NCBI GenBank assembly: GCA_022771695.1
Contig: JALEKJ010000057.1
Coordinates: 1-64,000, forward strand
Length of the DNA stretch: 64,000 nt
Source of the DNA: Roseburia sp.
Lineage (GTDB): Bacteria > Bacillota > Clostridia > Lachnospirales > Lachnospiraceae
Direction of reading: 5' to 3'
Part shown: positions 7,265 through 15,549 of the stretch, piece after piece
Numbering within the stretch: position 1 is the stretch's first letter
Layout: every line of letters starts with the position of its first letter
Made by a program: the position numbers and the translations under genes
Notes under the pieces: generated by a model
What the model was told of the DNA's origin: nothing
The model's database searches: none
What the model saw: only the letters and a program-made list of their open reading frames with translations

Positions 7265-8440
7265 ATGAATTACTATGAAAGAGCCGTAGAGCTTAAGGAC
7301 GAGATAATTGAAAACCGTCGTTATTTTCATACGAATGCGGAAGTTGGTTTAGACATGCCGAAAGCAAAAGCATATGTAATGAAGAAGCTGGCAGAATACG
7401 GATTGGAACCAAAGGAATGCGGGTATGGTGTCACCGCAACCGTTGGCAGGCCGGGAAAAGTGATTCTGCTTCGTGCGGATATGGATGCGCTTCCGATGCC
7501 GGAGGAGAGCGGCGAAGCGTTTGCCTGCCCAACAGGAGCGCAGGCTCACGCATGCGGACATGATTTTCATGCGGCAATGCTGCTTACGGCGGCAAAAATG
7601 CTAAAGGAAAACGAGGCAGAACTGGAAGGAACAGTAAAATTTATGTTCCAGCCTGCGGAGGAGACCTTTGAGGGAAGTAAGAATATGATTGAAAACGGCA
7701 TCTTAGAGAATCCACCGGTGGATGCGGCGCTCGCCTATCATGTAGCACCGGGGAAAATGCCGATTGGTATCTATATGTACAATGATAGCGGAACGATGAT
7801 GTTTTCCGTGGACGGATTTCGAATTATTATAAAGGGAAAGGGTTCACACGGTGCTTATCCGCAAAATTCGATTGATCCGATTAATATCGGTGTGCACGTA
7901 TATCTTGCACTCGAAGCTCTTATCGCAAGAGAAACCAATCCGGAAAAATCGTGCGTTATGACAGTGGGACATTTTGAGGCCGGTTCTGCTCCTAACATTA
8001 TTCCGGAGACAGCAGTATTAGAGGGAACGATACGCACGAACGACACCGAGCAGAGAGAGCTGCTTGTCAGACGTATGAAGGAAGTGGCACAAAAGACGGC
8101 AGAAGCTTATGGTGGAAGCGTCGAAATCGAGATGATTTCCGAAGTTCCACCACTGATCTGCGACCCGAAGATGACAGATGAGATTGCCGGATATATGAAA
8201 GATATGAACATTCCGGGTGCTATGCCATATCCGGGTGCTGCGGCAAGTGCATCTGAGGATTTTGCTGTTATCGCTGAAAAAGTACCTAGCGTATTCATGT
8301 ATTTATCAGCCGGGTACTTAGATGAGCGCGGAAGCTATCCGGCACATAATCCGAAGGTACAGTTCAACGAGGATGTATGCCCAATCGGTGCGAGCAGCTA
8401 TGCACATTGCGCAACGGAGTGGTTAAAAAATCATCATTAA
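7265..8440 (+). CDS. M20 family amidohydrolase (N-acyl amino acid / hippurate hydrolase type)
   Basis: 391 aa, the usual size. It is a cytoplasmic metal-dependent amidohydrolase of peptidase family M20D, which removes acyl groups from N-acyl amino acids or related amides. Visible: RADMDALPM, the metal motif HACGHDFH with H95, C97 and H99, FQPAEE, the lid-dimerisation domain KGKGSHGAYP, and the C-terminal SEDFAVIAEKVPS that carries another metal ligand. AAGGAGGAG lies before the ATG. It stands alone between divergent and convergent genes, so the physiological substrate cannot be inferred from context. Confidence 0.9.
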   Translation: MNYYERAVELKDEIIENRRYFHTNAEVGLDMPKAKAYVMKKLAEYGLEPKECGYGVTATVGRPGKVILLRADMDALPMPEESGEAFACPTGAQAHACGHDFHAAMLLTAAKMLKENEAELEGTVKFMFQPAEETFEGSKNMIENGILENPPVDAALAYHVAPGKMPIGIYMYNDSGTMMFSVDGFRIIIKGKGSHGAYPQNSIDPINIGVHVYLALEALIARETNPEKSCVMTVGHFEAGSAPNIIPETAVLEGTIRTNDTEQRELLVRRMKEVAQKTAEAYGGSVEIEMISEVPPLICDPKMTDEIAGYMKDMNIPGAMPYPGAAASASEDFAVIAEKVPSVFMYLSAGYLDERGSYPAHNPKVQFNEDVCPIGASSYAHCATEWLKNHH

Positions 8441-8466
8441 ACAAAAAGAAACTTTAAATTTTATTA

Positions 8467-9351
8467 TCAGCAACTCAGGAGGCGAATGTAATGATTCGCC
8501 TCTCTTAATACATGATCTGCAAGCAATGGCAGGATAATAGAGGCAATATTACATTTCAAGATACCGTCTGCGCCGGCAGCCTTAAAATCTCGATATTCGA
8601 TAGTCTTCGCGAGAGAGGTCTTTGCCATGGCGCGGCAATCCTGCTTTCTTGCCATTTCTAAAAGCCGCTTATAATCTGTGGCAAAATGATCCGCAGTGTC
8701 TATCAACTGTTCTTCGGTAGGATCTAACAGACCGCGAATGAAAAGCGCGTGTTCCATCATAATCTGATTCCAGAAACGTTCGGTCTGACACAATTTGTGA
8801 CAGGAAATGCAGTGTCCCTGCATCAGTTCTTCCACGAGTGTGCAATACAATTTTGCTTCCCTTAAGATGTGCTCGATGAGCAGCGGATAGTTGGAAGTAA
8901 AAAGTGTGCATTCCCCCACTTCTTTTAAAATACATTCCTTAAATTCAATCAACCCATGAAGCAGTGTAAGCGCCCGTTCATGAATGGAAAAAATAGTACT
9001 TATCAATTCGCGGGAATCCATTCTGCCATGGACAGCGCGAAGTGCAAGTTCCCCCTCTGAAATGCTACTGTCAATCGGGATGCCTGTTAAAAGAGAGGTT
9101 CGTTTTTCGGCAGGAATTGTAAATTCCGTGACAATTTCCCCGGAACTTAGGACACAAGGGCGAATTCTGCCATCCGCAATGGCTACGACATCGCAAAGCA
9201 GATGTTCAAATTCTTTGCGGAAAAAATCCGCTTTTTCTATCTGTTCTTTTTCCTTGCAGGGAAATCCTGCTGCTAAAAAAAGCGCGTGTTCGCGCATGAT
9301 TCTGGCAAAAAACAGGTGGGTTTCTATAGAAATAATTGCATAATTTTGCAT
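8467..9351 (-). CDS. DUF2935 protein (hemerythrin-like helical bundle)
   Basis: 294 aa, wholly helical, and built as two similar halves: MREHALFLAAGF ... FFRKEFEHLL near the N-terminus and MMEHALFIRGLL ... HFATDYKRLL near residue 195. Each half is followed by a similar IEHILREAKLY / ADHVLREANHY helix. The regularly placed His and Glu residues fit the metal-binding DUF2935 family known from clostridia and bacilli, whose function is not established. No signal peptide. It is divergent from the LacI gene across 202 bases holding a CCGGAA/TTCCGG inverted repeat. Confidence 0.82.
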   Translation of the reverse strand: MQNYAIISIETHLFFARIMREHALFLAAGFPCKEKEQIEKADFFRKEFEHLLCDVVAIADGRIRPCVLSSGEIVTEFTIPAEKRTSLLTGIPIDSSISEGELALRAVHGRMDSRELISTIFSIHERALTLLHGLIEFKECILKEVGECTLFTSNYPLLIEHILREAKLYCTLVEELMQGHCISCHKLCQTERFWNQIMMEHALFIRGLLDPTEEQLIDTADHFATDYKRLLEMARKQDCRAMAKTSLAKTIEYRDFKAAGADGILKCNIASIILPLLADHVLREANHYIRLLSC

Positions 9352-9394
9352 AGAATATCATACCTTTATAGTTTTGGATTCTATATAATATATG

Positions 9395-9462
9395 CCGGAA
9401 AAAGGTTTCGTGAACTGTTCCGGTTTAATTTGTAAGAAAGCCACAAAAGGGGTTTCTTTTAT
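9395..9462. promoter_or_regulatory. inverted repeats between DUF2935 and lacI genes
   Basis: CCGGAA (9395-9400) is repeated inverted as TTCCGG (9418-9423). A second hairpin AAGAAAGCC/GGGTTTCTT follows around 9436-9461. These lie 45-110 bases upstream of both divergent starts. They could be operators; no clear promoter hexamers could be paired with them. Confidence 0.3.
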
Positions 9463-9553
9463 AACAAAATCTGTGTAAAATTATATTTATGTAATAAAAG
9501 GTACTGGAATTTGAGGTATCTGACAGAAAATATATCATTAGGAGTAGTAATAC

Positions 9554-10600
9554 ATGTCAACAATAAAGGAAATTGCTCAAAAAGCCGGTGTGTCAATCGG
9601 GACGGTTGATCGTGTCCTGCACAATCGTGGTATGGTGAATGCACAGACGAAAGAGCGTATTCTTGCAGTAATGAAAGAACTGGATTATCATCCAAATCTG
9701 GCGGCGAAAGGGCTTGCGGCCAGAAAGAAAAAATTAAAATTATGCTTTATGATTCCGGAAACAGAAGGACATCCTTTTTTTAAGGATATCAGATTTGCAG
9801 CGGAGAAAAAAGCCAAGGAACTGGAGCAATATGGAGTGCAGGTGATTTTTGCCGTGCTGACAACTGAGACAATCAAAGAGTCCGGGAGAAATCAGCTAAA
9901 TATCGATGTTCCAATTTTTGAACTGCTGGATGAGATAGATGGTTTGGTTATGATGGGAATGGAGGTTCCATTGTTTCATCAGATATTGGAAAAGGCAGAG
10001 AAGCGAAATCTGCCGGTTGTATTCTATAATGAATGGATTCCGGACCACAGATTTCTGGCTTATGTCGGATGTAATTACGAGAACTCGGGAAGGTTGGCAG
10101 CGGGGCTGTGTGCTCTTGCAAGCGGTCAGGAGGCGAAAATCTGCATCTATTCGGAGGGAAAAAATGGCGTTGCAAGTTTTGATGAGCGACTTCATGGTTT
10201 TTGTACGGAATTAAAGGAGCGTTATCCGAGGATGGAAATTCTGGACATCAGAAGTATCAGTGCAAGCCTGGAAGAAAACATCTATTCTGTTCGTCAGATG
10301 TTACAGGAGTTTCCGGATGTGAACATTGTATATGTAATCAATCCCGGAGATTATGGAATATGCGAGGCTGTCCATGGCGCTGATGAGGCGCATCGAATAC
10401 AGATTATTACAAATGATCTGGTAGCAAAGCAGATAAAAATGATAGAAGACGGTGTTATTTCCGCCACCGTATGTCAAGAACCGGAGAAGCAGGGCAGGCA
10501 GCCGTTAGATATTCTGTTTCGTTATCTGGCATATGATACGGTTCCGGAAGAAAAGATGTGCTACACAAATTTAAGTATACATATTGCACAAAATTTATAA
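9554..10600 (+). CDS. LacI-family transcriptional regulator
   Basis: 348 aa. Residues 2-60 are a LacI HTH: IKEIAQKAGVSIGTVDRVLHN, then hinge LAAKGLAARKK. The rest is a periplasmic-binding-protein-like sugar domain (Peripla_BP type, IxxxD... pattern from residue ~65). The HTH begins right at the N-terminus and AGGAG precedes the ATG, so the start is secure. It lies directly ahead of the GH3 gene and is the likely regulator of that gene, perhaps through the sequence TACCGTTAACGTA at about 10652 (inference). The effector is unknown. Confidence 0.9.
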   Translation: MSTIKEIAQKAGVSIGTVDRVLHNRGMVNAQTKERILAVMKELDYHPNLAAKGLAARKKKLKLCFMIPETEGHPFFKDIRFAAEKKAKELEQYGVQVIFAVLTTETIKESGRNQLNIDVPIFELLDEIDGLVMMGMEVPLFHQILEKAEKRNLPVVFYNEWIPDHRFLAYVGCNYENSGRLAAGLCALASGQEAKICIYSEGKNGVASFDERLHGFCTELKERYPRMEILDIRSISASLEENIYSVRQMLQEFPDVNIVYVINPGDYGICEAVHGADEAHRIQIITNDLVAKQIKMIEDGVISATVCQEPEKQGRQPLDILFRYLAYDTVPEEKMCYTNLSIHIAQNL

Positions 10601-10610
10601 AAAATAGCAA

Positions 10611-10640
10611 AAAAGATTGACATAATCGTCAATCTTTTTT
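10611..10640 (+). terminator. terminator after lacI
   Basis: AAAAGATTGAC/GTCAATCTTTT stem (10611-10621 with 10628-10638) and loop ATAATC, followed by T. The hairpin overlaps the promoter of the next gene. Confidence 0.75.
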
Positions 10641-10646
10641 TATAAT
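10617..10646 (+). promoter_or_regulatory. GH3 promoter
   Basis: TTGACA (10617-10622), 18 bases, TATAAT (10641-10646). The -35 box sits in the 5' arm of the preceding terminator. Just downstream, TACCGTTAACGTA (about 10652-10664) is an imperfect dyad that could be a LacI-type operator. Confidence 0.7.
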
Positions 10647-10716
10647 CAAATTACCGTTAACGTACACGGAAATATGAGAGGTTTTTACCGAAAAAAGAAA
10701 GGAAGGAAGTAAGAGT

Positions 10717-12801
10717 ATGAAAGCAACAAAAGAATATCGTCTTTCTATGACAGACGAGGCACAGAAAATTGTGGATCAGCTAACACTGGAGCAAAAAGTG
10801 TCACTTATGAGTGGAAGTATCATAGATCTCAACAAGGTGACACCCGAGCAGATTGCTGCGATGATGGGCGATATGCAGAGTGATGAAAATCACTATAATA
10901 TGGTTCCATATCCGGCAGGTGGATTGGAAGAGCACAATATACCGCCGATGTTGTTTGTCGATGGACCGAGAGGTGTTGTGTGTGGAACAGGAAAGACAAC
11001 CTGTTTCCCGGTTTCCATGGCAAGAGGTGCGACCTTCTCTCCGGAGCTTGAGGAGAAAGTAGGAAATTGTATCGGACGGGAAGTAAGAGCCTTTGGGGGA
11101 AATCTGTTTGCAGGTGTATGTATCAACATGCCTTATAATCCAGGTTGGGGGCGCAGTCAGGAGACTTATGGAGAAGAGACATTCCAGATTGGAAAAATGG
11201 GTGCAGCACTTGTAAAAGGTGTTCAGGATGAGGATGTTATGGCATGTGTAAAGCACTATGCTTTTAATGATATGGAAAATGCTCGTTTTAAATGCAGCGT
11301 AACCTGTGATCAAAGAACGGAACAGGAGGTATACCTTCCACACTTTAAAGATTGTATAGACGCAGGGGCGGCAAGTATTATGAGTGCTTATAACCGCTAC
11401 AATGGTGTACATTGTGGTCACAACAAATATTTGCTTTCCCAGGTGTTAAAAGACGAATGGGATTTTGATGGATTTGTAATGTCCGATTTCTGCTGGGGTG
11501 TGTTGGATACTGTGGAAGCTGCAAATGGCGGACAGGACATGGAGATGATGTGGACACAGTATTTTGGCGAGAGACTGGTAAAAGCAGTCAGAGATGGGTT
11601 TGTACCGGAAGAAAGAGTCAATGACGCTGCACTTCGTATTGTGCGTACAATTCTTGCATTTGATAAAGACCATAAAGAGTTTGATATGTCCGTGGTTGGA
11701 TGTCCGGAACATATCGCGGTAGCAAAGGAAGTAGCGGAGAAAGCGATTACACTGATTAAAAATGATAATGTTCTTCCGTTAAAGCGGGAAAATACGAAGA
11801 AAATTGCATTGATTGGAAAGCTTGCCAATACAGCTATCATTGGAGATCACGGTTCAAGCTGGGTTCGTCCGCCTTATGTTGTAACTCCGGAAGAGGGATT
11901 AAAGAAAGCGAATGAGAACTGTGAAGTTGTGTATGATGACGGTTCCGATATTGCACGTGCAAAAGCACTGGCTGCAGAGAGTGACGCAGTTATTTTTGTA
12001 GTAGGTTATAACTATGATGATGAAGGTGAATTTGTTTCACAGGATCAGTCAAGTAATTATACCGGTGCAATGGGAGGAGACAGAAAAGAGAGTCTCGGAC
12101 TCCACGCAGATGAGATTGAACTCATCAAACAAGTTGGTCCGGTAAATGAAAAATCTACCGCAGTGCTTGTAGGCGGAAACATGATTATGATGACCGAGTG
12201 GTATGATTGTGTGAATGCAGTGATTATGGCATATTACCCGGGAATGGAGGGTGGCACGGCTTTGGCAGAGATTATTTACGGCGATGTCAATCCATCCGGA
12301 AAACTGCCATATGTGGTTCCTTATTCAGAGGATGATCTTCCGCATGTAGATTGGGAGGCAACTGACCAATATTATGAGTATTACCATGGATACACAAGAC
12401 TTGAAAAGAATGGCGTAAAACCGATGATACCGTATGGATTCGGATTGAGCTATACGACATTTGCCATCACAGATCCTCAGGTACGAAAAGATGGAGAACA
12501 GCTTACGGTAACCGCAAAAGTGAAAAATACAGGTACCATGGATGGTGATGAAGTTGTTCAGGTATATGTGGGATTTAAAAATTCTGCAGTGGACAGACCG
12601 GTAAAGCAGCTTCGAGGATTCCGGCGTGTCAGTGTAAAAGCCGGAGAAGAAAAAGAGGTCGTAATCACCATTCCGTTTGAAAAATTAAAATGGTATAACC
12701 CGGTTTATCGCGAATGGCAGCTTGAAAACATGGAATACCCAATTTATGTGGGATCCAGCGCCGCAGAAGAGAATCTCGTAAAGACAGCGATCCGCTTATA
12801 G
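10717..12801 (+). CDS. glycoside hydrolase family 3 (beta-glucosidase-like)
   Basis: 694 aa without a signal peptide, so intracellular. Domains in order: GH3 N-terminal barrel (~20-320) with the nucleophile D257 in DGFVMSDFCWG, GH3 C-terminal alpha/beta sandwich (~345-560), and a fibronectin III-like domain (~600-690, DEVVQVYVGFKNS ... LRGFRRV). It removes terminal beta-linked sugars such as glucose from oligosaccharides or glycosides; the exact linkage cannot be read. GAAAGGAAGG lies before the ATG. It is followed by a GPH symporter, so substrate uptake and hydrolysis are coupled. Its own promoter at 10617-10646 differs from the AraC-type boxes of the next gene. Confidence 0.9.
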   Translation: MKATKEYRLSMTDEAQKIVDQLTLEQKVSLMSGSIIDLNKVTPEQIAAMMGDMQSDENHYNMVPYPAGGLEEHNIPPMLFVDGPRGVVCGTGKTTCFPVSMARGATFSPELEEKVGNCIGREVRAFGGNLFAGVCINMPYNPGWGRSQETYGEETFQIGKMGAALVKGVQDEDVMACVKHYAFNDMENARFKCSVTCDQRTEQEVYLPHFKDCIDAGAASIMSAYNRYNGVHCGHNKYLLSQVLKDEWDFDGFVMSDFCWGVLDTVEAANGGQDMEMMWTQYFGERLVKAVRDGFVPEERVNDAALRIVRTILAFDKDHKEFDMSVVGCPEHIAVAKEVAEKAITLIKNDNVLPLKRENTKKIALIGKLANTAIIGDHGSSWVRPPYVVTPEEGLKKANENCEVVYDDGSDIARAKALAAESDAVIFVVGYNYDDEGEFVSQDQSSNYTGAMGGDRKESLGLHADEIELIKQVGPVNEKSTAVLVGGNMIMMTEWYDCVNAVIMAYYPGMEGGTALAEIIYGDVNPSGKLPYVVPYSEDDLPHVDWEATDQYYEYYHGYTRLEKNGVKPMIPYGFGLSYTTFAITDPQVRKDGEQLTVTAKVKNTGTMDGDEVVQVYVGFKNSAVDRPVKQLRGFRRVSVKAGEEKEVVITIPFEKLKWYNPVYREWQLENMEYPIYVGSSAAEENLVKTAIRL

Positions 12802-12876
12802 GTTGAATTTGGTTACAGTTTAAGAGGATAATCAGTTGATTTTCGTTATTTTCTGAAAAAACAAAAAAAGTATAAT
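12800..12876 (+). promoter_or_regulatory. activator-type promoter of the GPH symporter (shared boxes A and B)
   Basis: Box A AGGTTGAATTTGGTTACA (12800-12817), box B CAGTTGATTTTCGTTATT (12833-12850), then TATAAT (12871-12876). The -35 position is poor (ATTTTC), as expected for an activator-dependent promoter. The same boxes precede the GH2 gene at 15404-15480, with box A exactly 71 bases before TATAAT in both. Confidence 0.75.
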
Positions 12877-12908
12877 GATTATAAACTGGAACGAGAAAGG
12901 AGATACAA

Positions 12909-14279
12909 ATGAACGAAAAGAAGTATTTGAAATGGTACAACAAACTTGGTTATGGCTCAGGAGACCTTGCAGCGAACTGTATTTATGGTCTTTTGACGAG
13001 CTTTGTAATGATCTATCTGACAGATACCGTGGGACTTAATGCTGGTATCATCGGAACATTGATTATGTTTTCAAAATTTGCGGATGGAATCACGGATGTA
13101 TTTTTTGGAAATATGATTGATAAAACACATACAAAGTTGGGAAAAGCACGGCCGTGGATGCTCTATGCTGAAATAGGAAACTGTATTTTACTTGTTGCAG
13201 TTTTTGCGATACCAATGAGCTGGGGAGCAGTTGCGCAATATGCATATTTCTTTATTGCGTATACCTTGCTGAATGCGGTATTCTATACAGCAAACAATAT
13301 CGCGTATGCATCTTTGACATCCCTCATCACAAAGAATAACAATGAGCGTGTCCAGATGGGTTCTATTCGTTTTATGTTTGCTTTGGTAGCAAATATTACG
13401 ATTATGTCTATTACCGTTAACCTTGTACAAAGCTTTGGTGGCGGTGCGGCTGGTTGGAGAACGGTTGCCATCATTTATGCGGTTATTTCACTTATTGTAA
13501 ATACAATTTCCGTATTTTCTGTGAAGGAGCTGTCAGAAGAAGAACTCTCCGAAGGTGCGGAAGAAGCAAAGCATGAAGAGTATGAAAAAGTATCTTTTGT
13601 AGAGTCTTTGAAACTGCTTCTTTCCAATAAATATTTCCTTATGATTGCCGGATTTTATATTCTGATGTATATTCAGACAGGTATCTCGGGTATCGGTATT
13701 TACTATATGACATATGTGCTTGGAAATCCGGCTTTGCTTGGAACTTTCTCTGTGGCACAGATGTTGCCGATGGTATTTGGTCTTGCATTGACACCGGCGT
13801 TGGTTAAGAAATTTGGAATATATAAGTCAAATTTGTTTGGATATGCGCTGGCAATTGTGTTCCGCCTTGGTTTTATCGTAGCAGGATATATGAAGAATAT
13901 TCCGTTGATGCTGGTTGCTATGGCACTGTCCGGTCTTTGCACAAGCCCTGTTACAGGCGATATCAACGCACTGATTTCCTCAGCTTCTGAGTATACGGTG
14001 CGTACCAAAGGAAAACACATCGAGGGTGCAATGTTCTCCTGTTCATCTCTTGGTATTAAAGTCGGTGGTGGCTTGGGTTCTGCAATTTCCGGTATGTTAT
14101 TGGCAGCAAGCGGTTATGTGGCAAATGCTGCAGAGCAGTCTGCTACCACGATTAACATGATGAACTTCATGTACCTGTGGTTCCCGCTGATTTCTATTAC
14201 ATTGATTACAGTTATCATGTATTTCCTGAAAGTTGAAAAGGCAAATGCAGACTGGGATGCAGAGCACGGTGTGAAATAA
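12909..14279 (+). CDS. GPH-family sugar:cation symporter
   Basis: 456 aa with 12 predicted membrane segments. The start (KLGYGSGDLAANCIYG, then MIYLTDTVGLNAG) and the loop DVFFGNMIDKTHTKLGKARPWM are typical of glycoside-pentoside-hexuronide symporters (MelB/XynB type). It should import a glycoside or oligosaccharide with Na+ or H+. GAAAGGAGA precedes the ATG. The gene sits between GH3 and a convergent AraC regulator whose target boxes lie in front of it. Its partner hydrolases are probably the GH3 upstream and the GH2 downstream. Substrate not fixed by sequence. Confidence 0.9.
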   Translation: MNEKKYLKWYNKLGYGSGDLAANCIYGLLTSFVMIYLTDTVGLNAGIIGTLIMFSKFADGITDVFFGNMIDKTHTKLGKARPWMLYAEIGNCILLVAVFAIPMSWGAVAQYAYFFIAYTLLNAVFYTANNIAYASLTSLITKNNNERVQMGSIRFMFALVANITIMSITVNLVQSFGGGAAGWRTVAIIYAVISLIVNTISVFSVKELSEEELSEGAEEAKHEEYEKVSFVESLKLLLSNKYFLMIAGFYILMYIQTGISGIGIYYMTYVLGNPALLGTFSVAQMLPMVFGLALTPALVKKFGIYKSNLFGYALAIVFRLGFIVAGYMKNIPLMLVAMALSGLCTSPVTGDINALISSASEYTVRTKGKHIEGAMFSCSSLGIKVGGGLGSAISGMLLAASGYVANAAEQSATTINMMNFMYLWFPLISITLITVIMYFLKVEKANADWDAEHGVK

Positions 14280-14293
14280 GAAGAATGACACAG

Positions 14294-14327
14294 CTGGGGA
14301 TGACGCAAACTGCGCATCCCCAGTTTT
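14294..14327. terminator. terminator between GPH and araC-type genes
   Basis: CTGGGGATG/CATCCCCAG stem (14294-14302 with 14315-14323), then TTTT. It serves the plus-strand symporter gene and touches the stop codon of the converging AraC gene. Confidence 0.75.
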
Positions 14328-15381
14328 ATGATTGAATTCGTGTTCGGTAATCAAGGGGTGTTTCACCGTAGGTCTTTTCAAATAAGCGATAAAAGTGGCT
14401 TCGGTTGGAAAAGCCCAGTTCTTCTATAATGGTAGAAATGCTTTTATCGGTTTCGGCAAGCATTTTTCTGGCTTCTTCCAGATAGATGGACTGACCATAT
14501 TCCAAGATGGTTTTTCCGGTGTATTTTTTAATAATCCGGTTGAGATATTCCCCATTGTAATGCAGCTGTGCGGATAATTCTTCCCGCGTGCATCTCCCAT
14601 GGTTGGACTTCATGATATGTGAAATCTTGCTGAACAGATATTCCTGGCGGTCTGAATTGGAGTGTATACGGTTTATACTGAACAATGCCGGGTCACTCAT
14701 AAGCTGGAGCATTCGGGCAAAAGATCCCTTTATAAAAAAGTCAGAGCCGGCTTTTCGATTGATGCATTCCTGAATAATGAAATTAAACAGAGGAGACAGC
14801 CGGTCTAAAATTTCGTCAGCAGGAATTACCGGAAAACAGTCGAGATATATTTTGTCAAATTTCATGGTCTCACTCTGACCGTCCTCAATAAACTGGAATA
14901 TCAGATTTTCTGTCTGTTGCGCTGGAGATTCTGAGGACATCTTGCGGTGCTCTTTTAGAAGCTCTGCTGTGAAGTCATCCCTTAGCATAAAAAATACTGC
15001 CTGAAAGTCACCGGTGAAATCTTCGCAGTGACGAATATTTTTATTCATAAAACAGCATTGTCCGGTTTCATAGGTAAAAATTTGGTTTTCTACGTGATTG
15101 GTAACCGAACCGGAAAGTACGTACATGATTTCTATGCAGGAATGCCGGTGCATGGGACGTCTTTTTGTAAAATCAGCAATCTCCTGACTGAACGGAGTTG
15201 ACTGGTAACTGTGGGGTGAAAATTGAAACGTATTATATAAACCGTCATTTTCATGACAGGTTTCCAACGTAATCATGAAGGGAGTATGAATATCATAAAA
15301 CTGAACGGTATAATCCTTGGCATTGGTGATAACCAAAGGTTGCATGGAGTTTTTGATAAGAGATTGTATCTGTGGTTCCAT
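14326..15381 (-). CDS. AraC-family transcriptional regulator
   Basis: 351 aa from the ATG at 15381, chosen because AAAGGAGA lies eight bases upstream; a longer in-frame reading would run through the promoter region of the divergent GH2 gene. Residues ~80-160 are a cupin sensor (RPMHRHSCIEIMYVLSGSVTNHVENQ). The last ~100 residues are the double HTH of AraC/XylS: LSAQLHYNGEYLNRIIKKYTG, then ISTIIEELGFSNRSHFYRLFEK and TPLDYR. It probably activates the GPH and GH2 promoters, which share two sequence boxes. It is divergent from GH2 and convergent with GPH. Confidence 0.9.
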   Translation of the reverse strand: MEPQIQSLIKNSMQPLVITNAKDYTVQFYDIHTPFMITLETCHENDGLYNTFQFSPHSYQSTPFSQEIADFTKRRPMHRHSCIEIMYVLSGSVTNHVENQIFTYETGQCCFMNKNIRHCEDFTGDFQAVFFMLRDDFTAELLKEHRKMSSESPAQQTENLIFQFIEDGQSETMKFDKIYLDCFPVIPADEILDRLSPLFNFIIQECINRKAGSDFFIKGSFARMLQLMSDPALFSINRIHSNSDRQEYLFSKISHIMKSNHGRCTREELSAQLHYNGEYLNRIIKKYTGKTILEYGQSIYLEEARKMLAETDKSISTIIEELGFSNRSHFYRLFEKTYGETPLDYRTRIQS

Positions 15382-15403
15382 AATATTGAAAAATCTCCTT
15401 TCA

Positions 15404-15480
15404 AGGTTGAATTTGGATACAACTTTCCGATGGGGCAGTTGACTTTCGTTATTGAGAGAAAATGTGCCCAAAGCTATAAT
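15404..15480 (+). promoter_or_regulatory. activator-type promoter of the GH2 gene (shared boxes A and B)
   Basis: Box A AGGTTGAATTTGGATACA (15404-15421), box B CAGTTGACTTTCGTTATT (15436-15453), a -35-like TTGAGA (15452-15457), 17 bases, TATAAT (15475-15480). Boxes A and B each differ by one base from those at 12800-12850. Confidence 0.8.
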
Positions 15481-15549
15481 TTTTTTATCAGATATAGTAT
15501 ACACGAACACAGGAAAAGAAAAAAGAGATAAGAAAGGAGAAAATGCGTA

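Noticed and set aside
15253-15531. 92-residue open frame in the araC/GH2 promoter region
   Set aside because: It overlaps the AraC gene start and the conserved promoter boxes; no ribosome site and no recognisable protein.
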